This document shows, one piece after another, positions 1-8,168 of a stretch of 33,539 nt of DNA. The notes beneath the pieces were generated by a model. It saw only the letters and a program-made list of their open reading frames with translations. It was not told the origin of the DNA and ran no database searches. The stretch covers positions 1-33,539 of the forward strand of contig CAYYNP010000079.1 of assembly GCA_964472545.1 (NCBI GenBank), written 5' to 3'. A program made the translations under genes and the position numbers. Origin of the DNA: CAYYNP01 sp964472545 (GTDB taxonomy: Bacteria > Planctomycetota > Planctomycetia > Pirellulales > Thermoguttaceae). Every line of letters begins with the position of its first letter. Position 1 is the first letter of the stretch.

Positions 1-1455
1 CCCTCCCCCCTCACCACCCTGCTCCGCCTCCCCTGGTCCGTCCATCGCGACCAGCGCGGCTCGATCAGCATCATCTCGGTCTTTGCGTGCATGTTGCTGA
101 CGATGCTGCTAGGCATGGTGATAAACGTGGGGCGGCAGGCCGACGGGAAGCTCCGCATGCAGAACTCGGCCGATGCCGCGGCCTACTCCGGCGGCGTGGT
201 GCTGGCCCGGGGGATGAATACGCTTTCGTTCACCAACCACCTGCTCAGCGACGTCTTCGCCCTGACTGCCTTTATGCGCGAATCGGCCGCCCGGCGCTCC
301 GAGTCGCTCACGCCGGGTATCCTCGAGGCCTGGCTCCAGGTGGCTCCTGAGTTCTCTCAGTCGGGCTATCCGCCGTTTCGGCAGTTGGGGCCAGCGATCG
401 CGCGGAAGGTGCCGCTGGAACAACGGCTCGTGTTGACGTACAGCGACTGGGCGGCCGCGTCGGCCGAACAGATCCTGCCGATGCTGGAAGAGATTCTGGC
501 GTTGGAGTTAATCCCCCAATACCAGCGGGCGGTGGTCGAGGCCTTCCCCGACATCGCCCAGGCCGCCGCGATGGAGGTCACCCGGCGCAACGGCCATCCG
601 CAGAACGGCCGCGGCGAAATGCTCGGCGTGCTCTGGCGGACTTCGGCTATCCCGGTCGGCGGGGAGGGCGAGTGGTACGAATCGACGCTGCCGGTGGTCG
701 ATCCGGTGTGGGGTAATACGTATCACCAGGAGCATTACGTCCGCACCGCCCGGCGCCAGCGGCGAGATCTGGCCACGCGTTACCTTCGCGACTGGAACCG
801 CGAGGCGATGTGGGTCTTCGACCACGAAGCGAAGATGAGCCAGTTCAGCACGCTCTGGCGAGGTTTTACGTGTGGAGAGCTTAATCACCTGCTCGAAGAG
901 GAGTATCCCAATCGCAACCTGCCGTTCGTAATCCGCACGGTGCTGGATTCGACGGACGACGCCAGCGCGCATCTCGATCGCCACTTCACCTTCATCGCCG
1001 TGGTCTACTGGCAACAGGCCCCGGAGTTTGCGATCGGCTGGCCCTGGATGCGCGGCGTGTTCGCCAGCCCGATCGACGGCGACGCCACGGCCTATGCGGC
1101 GGTGCGGGTGTTTGTGCCGCGGCCGCGGCTGATTTGGCACTATCGCCGGCCGTGGCAGAGCCGCACGCCCATCGGCGGCGTGCCGGGCGAGTTCCCCGAT
1201 CTGCCCGGCGCGGAACCGCCGGGACCGATCGAAGGGTCCGACGGAGACTGGGTGATCTCGCGGGAAGCGAAGCCGTCGCATTGGGATCTTCTGAACCAGA
1301 ACTGGACCTGCCAATTGGTGCCGGCCACCGACGCCAGCCTGGCAACGATTTTGGAGACCGTGCCGCCGCTGGCTGAGGCGGATCGGGAGATCGTGTTGCC
1401 GACGTTGACCGACCGGCTGACGTCGGAGGATATTGGGCGGATTAGCCCGCACTAG
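1..1455 (+). CDS. TadG/TadE-like pilus assembly protein, 5' end cut by window
   Basis: The frame is open from base 1, so the gene begins before the window and 484 residues are visible. The first ATG in the window (91) falls inside the membrane segment and is not a credible start. The N-terminal pattern is that of TadG/TadE pseudopilins: a short basic stretch ending RDQRG, about 20 hydrophobic residues (roughly 21-41), then GRQADGKLRMQNSADAAAY, where the ADAAA motif is characteristic. The rest is a large, presumably extracytoplasmic domain I do not recognise, with a proline- and glycine-rich segment near residues 385-420. Members of this family are minor pilins or assembly factors of Tad/Flp pili in the inner membrane. 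The stop is 7 bp before a heptamer array and 31 bp before the next TadE-like gene, so it is probably the same operon. Family assignment rests on the N-terminus only. Confidence 0.75.
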   Translation, partial: PSPLTTLLRLPWSVHRDQRGSISIISVFACMLLTMLLGMVINVGRQADGKLRMQNSADAAAYSGGVVLARGMNTLSFTNHLLSDVFALTAFMRESAARRSESLTPGILEAWLQVAPEFSQSGYPPFRQLGPAIARKVPLEQRLVLTYSDWAAASAEQILPMLEEILALELIPQYQRAVVEAFPDIAQAAAMEVTRRNGHPQNGRGEMLGVLWRTSAIPVGGEGEWYESTLPVVDPVWGNTYHQEHYVRTARRQRRDLATRYLRDWNREAMWVFDHEAKMSQFSTLWRGFTCGELNHLLEEEYPNRNLPFVIRTVLDSTDDASAHLDRHFTFIAVVYWQQAPEFAIGWPWMRGVFASPIDGDATAYAAVRVFVPRPRLIWHYRRPWQSRTPIGGVPGEFPDLPGAEPPGPIEGSDGDWVISREAKPSHWDLLNQNWTCQLVPATDASLATILETVPPLAEADREIVLPTLTDRLTSEDIGRISPH

Positions 1456-1461
1456 GGGCGA

Positions 1462-1518
1462 GGAATTGGAAATTGCAAATTGAGAATTGAGAATTGAGAA
1501 TTGCAAATTGAGATTTGG
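1462..1518. repeat. Degenerate 7-bp tandem array (GAATTGA-like)
   Basis: About eight copies of a 7-bp unit, GAATTGA or AAATTGC, lie just after the TadG-like stop. TTG triplets fall exactly every 7 bp at 1466, 1473, 1480, 1487, 1494, 1501, 1508 and 1515. The stretch is AT-rich in otherwise GC-rich DNA. It overlaps the possible start codons of the next gene (1487 and 1508 are in frame). Confidence 0.8.
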
Positions 1519-2509
1519 AAGATCTAGGTCGAGACTTCGCGCAAGACGCCACCGGGCCGGGTTGGCGCCGCTGGAGCTCACCTTGGCGCTGCCCATCTTT
1601 GTGTTCTTGATGGCGCTGATGATCAACTTTGGCACGACGGCCTGTTGGAAGATCCGCGCGCTGAGCGTCGCCCGGCATGCCGTTTGGGGCAGCCGGCCGC
1701 CGCGAACCGGCAACACGAATCCCCGGCCCGACTACTGGCCCGAGTCGGCCTCGGTGACTACCGGTGATTTGGAAGACATGCCCGAGTTGGACGATCCGCG
1801 CGTCGATCAGCCGATCGCCCGGGGGCCGATGCCGGCCGATACGGTCGTCAACGAGCCGCTGCTGGACCCGGCCCGCGGACTCCGCCACGGCACGGCGGAG
1901 ATCACCCGCGAGTATCCGCTGCTTTCGAGCATGGGGGAGTTCACGCAGCGGGCGCGGACCCGGTTGTTGGACGACCGTTGGCAGTTCTGGCAGATGCGAT
2001 GGGAAGGCGGCGGGTATCGCCTGCTGATGAACCGCCAACGGCGGATCCCGATGATCTACATGCTGGCCAAGGCCCCGAGTCGTTTCGTTGACGCGTACGT
2101 CCGCGCGGTGGTGACGGTGCGCAGGGCGTATTACGGCACGGCCCTGCTGCCGCTGGATCGCGATCGAGACCATATCTACTATCGAAGGCTGATGGGCTGG
2201 GTAGGCAGCGCACCCGACTTTCACCCTCGGCTGCGGCGGTTTTGCGGGCGCGACGTGGAGAACGCGGAGGTATTGGTCGAGGGCCTGATCGACAGCATTC
2301 GGGGCAAGATCATCGTCGATCAAGAGGGTAACGTCCACAAGATTCCCAACCTCGAGGAGTGGATGACGGGCAGCTTCATCAGTTTCTTCAGCGGCGTGAT
2401 TCGCCGGTTCGAGAACATGCTCGATATGCGGCCGGTACCTCTGCCGGGTGCGCCCACGATGCGGCGCGAGATCCGCCGGCTAAGGGCCAAGATCGAGATG
2501 CTCCAGTAG
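1487..2509 (+). CDS. TadE-like pseudopilin
   Basis: A 340-residue protein with a very basic N-terminus (several Arg) followed by GLAPLELTLALPIFVFL and a hydrophobic run to about residue 50. This matches the TadE signature of a basic stretch, then G..xxE, then a hydrophobic helix ending in LP-type motifs. The Glu in PLEL corresponds to the conserved Glu near the prepilin-like cleavage region. The remainder is a charged, presumably external domain without a family I recognise. The start is uncertain: no ATG fits, and both in-frame TTG codons (1487 and 1508) sit in the 7-bp repeat. A third TTG at 1562 would remove the basic leader typical of the family, so it is less likely. It follows a TadG-like gene and precedes CpaB/CpaF/TadB/TadC genes, which supports a pilus role. 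Confidence 0.7.
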   Translation: MRIENCKLRFGRSRSRLRARRHRAGLAPLELTLALPIFVFLMALMINFGTTACWKIRALSVARHAVWGSRPPRTGNTNPRPDYWPESASVTTGDLEDMPELDDPRVDQPIARGPMPADTVVNEPLLDPARGLRHGTAEITREYPLLSSMGEFTQRARTRLLDDRWQFWQMRWEGGGYRLLMNRQRRIPMIYMLAKAPSRFVDAYVRAVVTVRRAYYGTALLPLDRDRDHIYYRRLMGWVGSAPDFHPRLRRFCGRDVENAEVLVEGLIDSIRGKIIVDQEGNVHKIPNLEEWMTGSFISFFSGVIRRFENMLDMRPVPLPGAPTMRREIRRLRAKIEMLQ

Positions 2510-2542
2510 CCCGTCCCTTGGGTAGCGGTAAGACGACCCGCC

Positions 2543-3553
2543 ATGGCCAGCGATTATGCACAACTCGCGCGACGCATCTCCGGCACCACCAGCAAGTGCC
2601 TGTTGACGGCGATCGTGTTGGTGGCCGGGCTGGGGTTCGGCCGCCAGGTGCTGCACTGGTGGCGGGAAGACGAGACGCCGTCGGAGGCTGAGGATCTCTC
2701 CGCACGGCTGGCCGACGGATTGGGCGACCCGGAGCGGCTGCACACGCTGCAATTCGGCGATCTGCCGTGGTCGCTGCTGCGGCAGTCGCTCGACGGCAGC
2801 AAGGACCAGGCCGCCGCCGCACTGCGGGCGAGTTGCCGGGAGGTGCTGCAGCAGAACGCCACGGGGCGGCCGACGGCCGGGCGGAGCGAAGCCCAAGGGG
2901 CCGACGGTAGGCCGCCACAAGGAACAACAGAAGGCACGAAGAGTCTGGAGGATCCGGGGGAGGGAAGATCAGAAGGGGAGTTCCTGCGGCGCCTTGTGGC
3001 CACCGAACCGGCCGAAGAGGAGCCGGGAAAGTGGCGGCTGTATGAGTTGAACGAGACGTTTCCGATGGTGGTGGGGACGGCCGGGGCGACGGATGCCCCA
3101 GCGGAATCTCACGCGGCCGGCGCCGTTCACTTGGCGACGTGGGGTATGGCCGTGCCAGACGGTCCACAAGGGTGGACTCTCTGGACGTTTCAGCAAGAGG
3201 ACGTCTCTACGGAGGGGTTTCGGGTTACCAAGGATGGCATTACCCCACCCTTTTGCACCAGGACACTCTCCATCAAGGTAGCCAATGGCGGCGCCGTCGT
3301 CGGATATCGGGGGAATTGCGAGCCCGAGGACATAGTCGCCTTCTACGATGACCACTTCGCGCGGCATAATTGGGAGGCGGCCGTGCCGTGGCAGCAGTCG
3401 GCCGGCGGCTACCACGCCCGATTCGTGGCAGCAGCGGTAGGCCCGGCCGATGCGGCCGATGTCCATATCGGCCTCGACGGCACGGGCGGCCTCAGCGGGC
3501 TGTTGATGATCACGCCGGCGGCAATCGAACCGACCGAGAAGGGAAACCGATGA
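2543..3553 (+). CDS. Unrecognised membrane-anchored protein in Tad operon
   Basis: A 336-residue protein I do not recognise. Residues about 18-36 are hydrophobic (CLLTAIVLVAGLGFG), predicting one N-terminal membrane anchor with the rest outside the cytoplasm. Residues about 90-150 are Gly/Glu/Pro-rich, low in complexity and likely disordered. The C-terminal third looks folded: a motif around YRGNCEPEDIVAFYDDHF could be a small alpha/beta domain, followed by an Ala/Asp-rich segment and a final hydrophobic strand. It ends with an ATGA overlap into cpaB, so the two are probably translationally coupled. Position between TadE-like and cpaB suggests an accessory or minor structural part of the pilus machine. 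That role is inferred from context only. Confidence 0.75.
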   Translation: MASDYAQLARRISGTTSKCLLTAIVLVAGLGFGRQVLHWWREDETPSEAEDLSARLADGLGDPERLHTLQFGDLPWSLLRQSLDGSKDQAAAALRASCREVLQQNATGRPTAGRSEAQGADGRPPQGTTEGTKSLEDPGEGRSEGEFLRRLVATEPAEEEPGKWRLYELNETFPMVVGTAGATDAPAESHAAGAVHLATWGMAVPDGPQGWTLWTFQQEDVSTEGFRVTKDGITPPFCTRTLSIKVANGGAVVGYRGNCEPEDIVAFYDDHFARHNWEAAVPWQQSAGGYHARFVAAAVGPADAADVHIGLDGTGGLSGLLMITPAAIEPTEKGNR

Positions 3554-4389
3554 AACCGATTCACGGCCTGATCCTGGCGATCGGCCTGGGACTGGCAGGC
3601 GCGTTGTTCAACTTCGCCTATCTGACGGTCAAAGCCCGGAACGTCAAGAACGTCTATTTCGTGGGGATCAAGCAGGGGGTGATTGTCGGCCCCGACAAGG
3701 CACTGACCGACGACGACCTCGAAGAAGTGGGCATACCGGCCAACCTGGTCGGCAACCTTCGCGACTACGCTTATCCGGTCAACGCGCGAGAATCTGCCGT
3801 GGGGAAGCGCGTTTGGCGGACGATTCAAGGCGGTCGGCTGTTGTTGGACAACGACTTCCGCACGCCGCCGCTGAAGCTCGACCTGGAGCCCGGTCCGGGC
3901 GAACCCGGCGTCATCGCCCTGGGCGTGCCCGTCGGCAGCCGCACGTTTCCCTTGTCGCTGATCAAGCCGGGCGACCGCGTGTCGTTCTTTGTCTCCCGGT
4001 CGCAGATGGCCCCGCTGAATCCGGATTTTGGCGAAAGCAACGCCGACCCGGCATTCCCCACCCAACCACCGACTCCCGCAGCCCCGCCCGGTCCGATCGA
4101 CGCCGATTCCCCGCAGCCATTCGGAGCCAGCCAGGTGATCGGTCCCTTTACCATCTTGGCGGTGGGGCCCCGCTTAGGGAGCATTGAGGTGATGCGGGCG
4201 TCGAAAATCCCGCTGAGAGAGGGCAACTCGCTGTTGGTCCGCGTTGTGGTCAACAACGACGGCACGTTTCGCGATCCGAAGGCCCAAACGCTGCTCGATA
4301 TGATTACGTCGACGAGTTTCCGCCAACTGGGCGTGATGGTTCACGGTCCCCAACCGAAGGCAACCGGCCCCGCATCACCGACCCCATGA
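3550..4389 (+). CDS. cpaB: Flp pilus assembly protein CpaB (RcpC)
   Basis: A 279-residue protein starting at the ATG at 3550, which overlaps the previous stop as ATGA. AAGGGA lies just upstream as ribosome binding site. The frame is open further upstream to 3370, but that would run deep into the preceding gene. There is an N-terminal membrane helix (residues about 5-25, LILAIGLGLAGALFNFAYL), then a SAF-like region with GRLLLDNDFRTPP, then the CpaB/RcpC core with GVIALGVPVGSRTFP, LIKPGDRVSFFV and a C-terminal segment ending HGPQP. CpaB proteins are periplasmic partners of the Tad secretin and are needed for pilus assembly. A proline-rich loop (about residues 170-190) interrupts the core. The stop overlaps the start of cpaF by ATGA. 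Confidence 0.88.
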   Translation: MKPIHGLILAIGLGLAGALFNFAYLTVKARNVKNVYFVGIKQGVIVGPDKALTDDDLEEVGIPANLVGNLRDYAYPVNARESAVGKRVWRTIQGGRLLLDNDFRTPPLKLDLEPGPGEPGVIALGVPVGSRTFPLSLIKPGDRVSFFVSRSQMAPLNPDFGESNADPAFPTQPPTPAAPPGPIDADSPQPFGASQVIGPFTILAVGPRLGSIEVMRASKIPLREGNSLLVRVVVNNDGTFRDPKAQTLLDMITSTSFRQLGVMVHGPQPKATGPASPTP

Positions 4390-6326
4390 AAATCTGGTTC
4401 AACAAGATCAGCGAGAGCCGCCGTTCGGTAGTCGAGGTTGCCGACCAACAGGTGACCATCGGGCGCGACCCGTCCAACGCGGTCTGTCTGCAAAGCCCGT
4501 TGGTCTCGCGGCAACACGCCGTGGTCAACGCCGACAATGGCAAGCTGCGGCTGCGCAACGTGGGGCTGAATAGCTGCATCGTGGGCGAGGAAGAGGTGCT
4601 CGGCGGGCAGACGGCCGTCTTCAATCCCGGTACCAAGGTTCGCATCTGGCCGTTTACGCTCACCTTCGAGTCGGAAGAGGCGGCCGTCGTCACCCGAACC
4701 GAGTTGGAGGCCCATCTGCGCACGGCGATGGCCGAACTGGAACTGAAGATCCATCGCAAGCTGCTCGAACGGCTCGACCTCTATCAATTCGAGGCCGACC
4801 AAGGCACCGACGCCGAGAGCATCTTGCTGCTGGAGAACAACATCCAAGACGTCTGCCGCGAGCTAGCCGTCTTTGGCGAACAGAACGCGGCGTTGCTGGA
4901 AGAGATCACCGGGCTGACGCTCCGCGACCATCTGATCAACCAGCTTATCATGGAGACCGGCACGGAGGAGTATTTTGATTTGGCCGTGTTGACCTCGAAC
5001 GAGTTCGACGTGCCGGCCACGCTGGTGCCCGAGCGCGAGGCCGAGCTGCACGGGCTGTTGAAGTTCTGCCGCGAACACCTCAACCTGGCCGAGTGCCGCG
5101 ACATCAGCCAGCAGGTCGCCCGGGTCGAAGCCCACTTCAACGACATCTTCCACCTCGTCCGCCCGCACTTGCATCGCGAGTTGCGTCATTACCTGATCTT
5201 GCGGACGTTGAAGAAGGATCTCAAGGACACGATCTTCGGCTTCGGGCCGCTACAGGACCTGTTGCGGGCCCCGACGATCACCGAGATCATGGTCGTCGGC
5301 AGCGATCAGATTTACGTCGAGCAGGCGGGGATCATCGAGCGCAGCGGGCGGCGGTTCATCTCCGACGAAGTGACCGAGTCGATCATCGAGCGGATCGTCT
5401 CGCAGGTGGGCCGGCGGATCGACAAGAGCCAGCCGCTGGTCGACGCCCGGCTGCCCGACGGCTCGCGCGTGAACGCCATCATCCCCCCGCTGGCCGTCAA
5501 AGGCCCCAGCCTGACGATCCGCAAGTTCCCCGCCCAACGGCTGACGATGGACGACCTGGTCGATCTCGAGAGCATCACCACGGCCGCGGCCACGTTCCTG
5601 CGGGCGTGCGTGATCGACCACCGCAACGTGCTCGTCAGCGGCGGCACCGGCACCGGCAAGACGACGATGCTCAACGTGCTGAGCAGCTTCATTCCGTTTA
5701 AGGAGCGGATCGTCACGATCGAAGACACCACCGAACTGCGGCTGCACCAGGAACACGTGGTCACGCTGGAGACCAAGCCGCCGAACATCGAAGGGGCCGG
5801 CGAATACACCATCCGCGACCTGGTCAAGAACTCGTTGCGGATGCGGCCCGACCGCGTGTTGGTGGGCGAATGCCGCGGCGGCGAGGCCTTGGACATGATC
5901 CAAGCAATGAACACCGGCCACGACGGCTCGATGACCACGGTACACGCCAACAGCTCGCGGGAAGTGATCGAGCGGCTCGAGGTGCTGGTGCTGATGGGGG
6001 CCGATTTGCCGGTGGCCTCGATCCATCGGCAAATCTCCTCGGCGCTGGACCTGATCGTCCACATCAGCCGGCTACCCAGCGGCGCCCGGGCGGTGACCCA
6101 GATTTCCGAGGTCGTCCGCTACGACGCCGACGAGCGGCAGATCGTGATCAACGACATCTTCAGTTGCCGCGGAGGCATGTCGTTGCGGCCGACCGGCTAT
6201 TTGCCGTCGTTCGTCGAGTCGCTGGTCGCCAAAGAGCTGTTGGAACTGGAGTTCCTCTACGGCCGGGAGCAAAGCGCGGCGGACGGCCAGCCGGGGGCGA
6301 CTCAGCCACGGGATGGGGGGCCATGA
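4386..6326 (+). CDS. cpaF: FHA domain fused to CpaF/TadA secretion ATPase
   Basis: 646 residues in two parts. Residues 1-100 are an FHA domain with the hallmark GR at 26-27, SRQH at 41-44 and a later N in the VGLNS strand; FHA domains bind phosphothreonine peptides. After a helical linker (about 100-260) comes a complete CpaF/TadA hexameric ATPase of the type II/IV secretion family: the GFGPLQDLL region, the Walker A SGGTGTGKTT at about 418-427, the Asp box VTIEDTTEL, the Walker B-like RPDRVLVGECRGGEA, and the His box MTTVHANS. The ATPase drives pilus extension (and in some systems retraction) from the cytoplasmic face. Stop/start ATGA overlaps exist on both sides, with cpaB and tadB. A membrane Ser/Thr kinase is encoded in the same operon at 9099, and the FHA domain is its plausible reader (inference). 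Confidence 0.93.
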   Translation: MKIWFNKISESRRSVVEVADQQVTIGRDPSNAVCLQSPLVSRQHAVVNADNGKLRLRNVGLNSCIVGEEEVLGGQTAVFNPGTKVRIWPFTLTFESEEAAVVTRTELEAHLRTAMAELELKIHRKLLERLDLYQFEADQGTDAESILLLENNIQDVCRELAVFGEQNAALLEEITGLTLRDHLINQLIMETGTEEYFDLAVLTSNEFDVPATLVPEREAELHGLLKFCREHLNLAECRDISQQVARVEAHFNDIFHLVRPHLHRELRHYLILRTLKKDLKDTIFGFGPLQDLLRAPTITEIMVVGSDQIYVEQAGIIERSGRRFISDEVTESIIERIVSQVGRRIDKSQPLVDARLPDGSRVNAIIPPLAVKGPSLTIRKFPAQRLTMDDLVDLESITTAAATFLRACVIDHRNVLVSGGTGTGKTTMLNVLSSFIPFKERIVTIEDTTELRLHQEHVVTLETKPPNIEGAGEYTIRDLVKNSLRMRPDRVLVGECRGGEALDMIQAMNTGHDGSMTTVHANSSREVIERLEVLVLMGADLPVASIHRQISSALDLIVHISRLPSGARAVTQISEVVRYDADERQIVINDIFSCRGGMSLRPTGYLPSFVESLVAKELLELEFLYGREQSAADGQPGATQPRDGGP

Positions 6327-7168
6327 GCGAATCGTACGTGTGGCTGAGCAGTCTGTTGATCGGCGTGGGCGTGGCCGTGGGAGCGTATAGCTGCCGCGAC
6401 TACTTTCCCGCCGTGCTCGACGCCGTGGAACGCGACCTGGCCGCCAAGCTCCGCCGTCTGCGGGCCAGCACGCGCCATCTGCGGAAGCTGCTGCTCTTCT
6501 GGTTGGCCGTAACGGCCTGCGTCTTCTTCGGCATCTGGATCGCCCTGGGCAGCCTGTTGTTGCCGGTGATTTCCGCCGCCATGCTGTTGGCCGTGCCGTG
6601 GTATCTGCTGTATCGCATGGCCGAGCGGCATCGGCGGAAGATCGAGGACCAGTTGGCCGGATCGATGGTCACGCTGGGCAACGCGGTGAAGGCCGGGTTG
6701 TCGCTGGCCCAGGCGATGGAGATGCTCGCCGCACAGTGTCCCCGGCCGATCAACGCCGAGTTCCATCAGATCAGTGCCGAATACAAGCTGGGCCGCCCGC
6801 TGCAACAGACGCTCGTCGAGGCGAAGGGACGCCTGCAAAGCGAGAACTTTGCTCTGTTTGCCGCCGCCGTGTTGGCCGCCCATGAAAGCGGCGGGAAGCT
6901 GAACGAAACGGTCGACCGGATCGCGCAATCGGTCCGCGAAATGCAACGGCTGGAGCGCAAGGTCCGTAGCGAAACGGCCCAAGCCCGCAAGTCGGCCATC
7001 TACATGGCGATGGTCCCGGCCTTCGTGCTGGTGGTCTACTATTTCGTCGATCCGGTCTCCACGGCGTTGCTGTTCACCAAGGGCGGCAGCGTGCTGCTGG
7101 CCGCCGCGCTGATCCTCAACGTGGTGGCCTACCTTTGGGCCTATGCCATCCTCAACCCCGATATTTGA
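6323..7168 (+). CDS. tadB: TadB, inner-membrane platform protein
   Basis: 281 residues from the ATG at 6323, which overlaps the cpaF stop as ATGA; a G-rich stretch sits upstream. The open frame extends to 5870, but that part lies within cpaF. Hydrophobic segments are at about residues 8-22, 54-95 (two close helices), 228-250 and 258-278. Between them is a cytoplasmic T2SF (GspF-like) domain with GNAVKAGLSLAQAME and AAHESGGKLNETVDRIAQ, typical of TadB. TadB and TadC form the membrane platform on which the CpaF ATPase acts. The gene overlaps tadC by 26 bp. Confidence 0.9.
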   Translation: MSESYVWLSSLLIGVGVAVGAYSCRDYFPAVLDAVERDLAAKLRRLRASTRHLRKLLLFWLAVTACVFFGIWIALGSLLLPVISAAMLLAVPWYLLYRMAERHRRKIEDQLAGSMVTLGNAVKAGLSLAQAMEMLAAQCPRPINAEFHQISAEYKLGRPLQQTLVEAKGRLQSENFALFAAAVLAAHESGGKLNETVDRIAQSVREMQRLERKVRSETAQARKSAIYMAMVPAFVLVVYYFVDPVSTALLFTKGGSVLLAAALILNVVAYLWAYAILNPDI

Positions 7169-8138
7169 GCCGAACCTCGTCGTGTCAACCGCTGCCAACA
7201 TCGTCGTCCCCATTGCCGCACTGCCTCCGGGCTTCGGGTGGAAGGTACTCGCCAGCGGGGCCTTTGGCGGCGCGATCGCGCTGCTGGTGTGGCTGTTGTT
7301 TCGCGCACTGCGTAGCGACGATCTCGAGCAGGACCTCGAATGGCGATACGACGTCAGCCGGATCAACGAACTGCGGCGGATGGACGCCTTCTTCCGCACG
7401 TTCCATCCGGTGGTGAAGCTCTTCGCCGCGATGAATCGAGCGTTGTTTCGCGACGCGCTGCCGGAAATTCAACGTCAAATCCAGGCCGCCGGGCTGCCGC
7501 GGTTCTGGCTGGCCGAGGAATATCTGGCCAAGCTGCAGCTTATCGCGCTGCTGTTCACGCCGTTGTACGTCTACACGTTCTTCGACCTGTTCGAGACGCC
7601 CGGGCTGTTGCTGGTGCCGGTGGCGGTGCTGTTGATGGCCTGGCTGTTTCGCCGACGGCTGGCGGCGCGGGCGGCCGCGCGGCTGCGGAAGATCAAACGC
7701 CGGATGCCCTTCCTGCTCGATCTGCTCACGCTGTTGATGGAGGCCGGGGCCACGTTCGTCAACGCCCTGCGGCAGGGCGTCGGCGAATTCGAGGGCCATC
7801 CGGTCGCCGAGGAGTTTGGCCGCGTGTTGGCCGATATGAACATGGGCAAGACCCGCAGCGAGGCTTTTCGCGCCATGCGCGATCGGCTCTCCGACGACGA
7901 GATCACCAGCATCATCGGGGCGATCCTCCAGGGCGAGGAACTGGGCACCCCGTTGGCGAAAGTCTTTCGCAGCCAGGCCGACGTGCTGCGGATCCAGCGG
8001 ACCCAACGGGCCGAGACGATCGCCGGCGAGGCGGGCGTGAACATGCTGCTGCCGGCCGTGATGGTGATGGCCGCCGCCGTGCTGATCATCATCGGACCGT
8101 TTCTGTTGAACATGATATACTTTGGACTCTCGATGTAA
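7143..8138 (+). CDS. tadC: TadC, inner-membrane platform protein
   Basis: 331 residues. One N-terminal helix lies near residues 33-53, then a soluble stretch, then two hydrophobic helices near 135-170, a T2SF domain with LLDLLTLLMEAGATFVNALRQ and GAILQGEELGTPL, and a last long helix (about 300-328) ending ILIIIGPFLLNMIYF-like. This layout is typical of TadC. The ATG at 7143 lies inside tadB (26 bp overlap); a GTG at 7182, just after the tadB stop, is an alternative that would shorten the protein by 13 residues. It pairs with TadB as the platform for the Tad ATPase. Thirty bp separate it from the zinc-ribbon gene, so transcription probably continues. Confidence 0.9.
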   Translation: MPSSTPIFEPNLVVSTAANIVVPIAALPPGFGWKVLASGAFGGAIALLVWLLFRALRSDDLEQDLEWRYDVSRINELRRMDAFFRTFHPVVKLFAAMNRALFRDALPEIQRQIQAAGLPRFWLAEEYLAKLQLIALLFTPLYVYTFFDLFETPGLLLVPVAVLLMAWLFRRRLAARAAARLRKIKRRMPFLLDLLTLLMEAGATFVNALRQGVGEFEGHPVAEEFGRVLADMNMGKTRSEAFRAMRDRLSDDEITSIIGAILQGEELGTPLAKVFRSQADVLRIQRTQRAETIAGEAGVNMLLPAVMVMAAAVLIIIGPFLLNMIYFGLSM

Positions 8139-8168
8139 CCCACGCGGGCGTACCGCGACGTAGGATTC

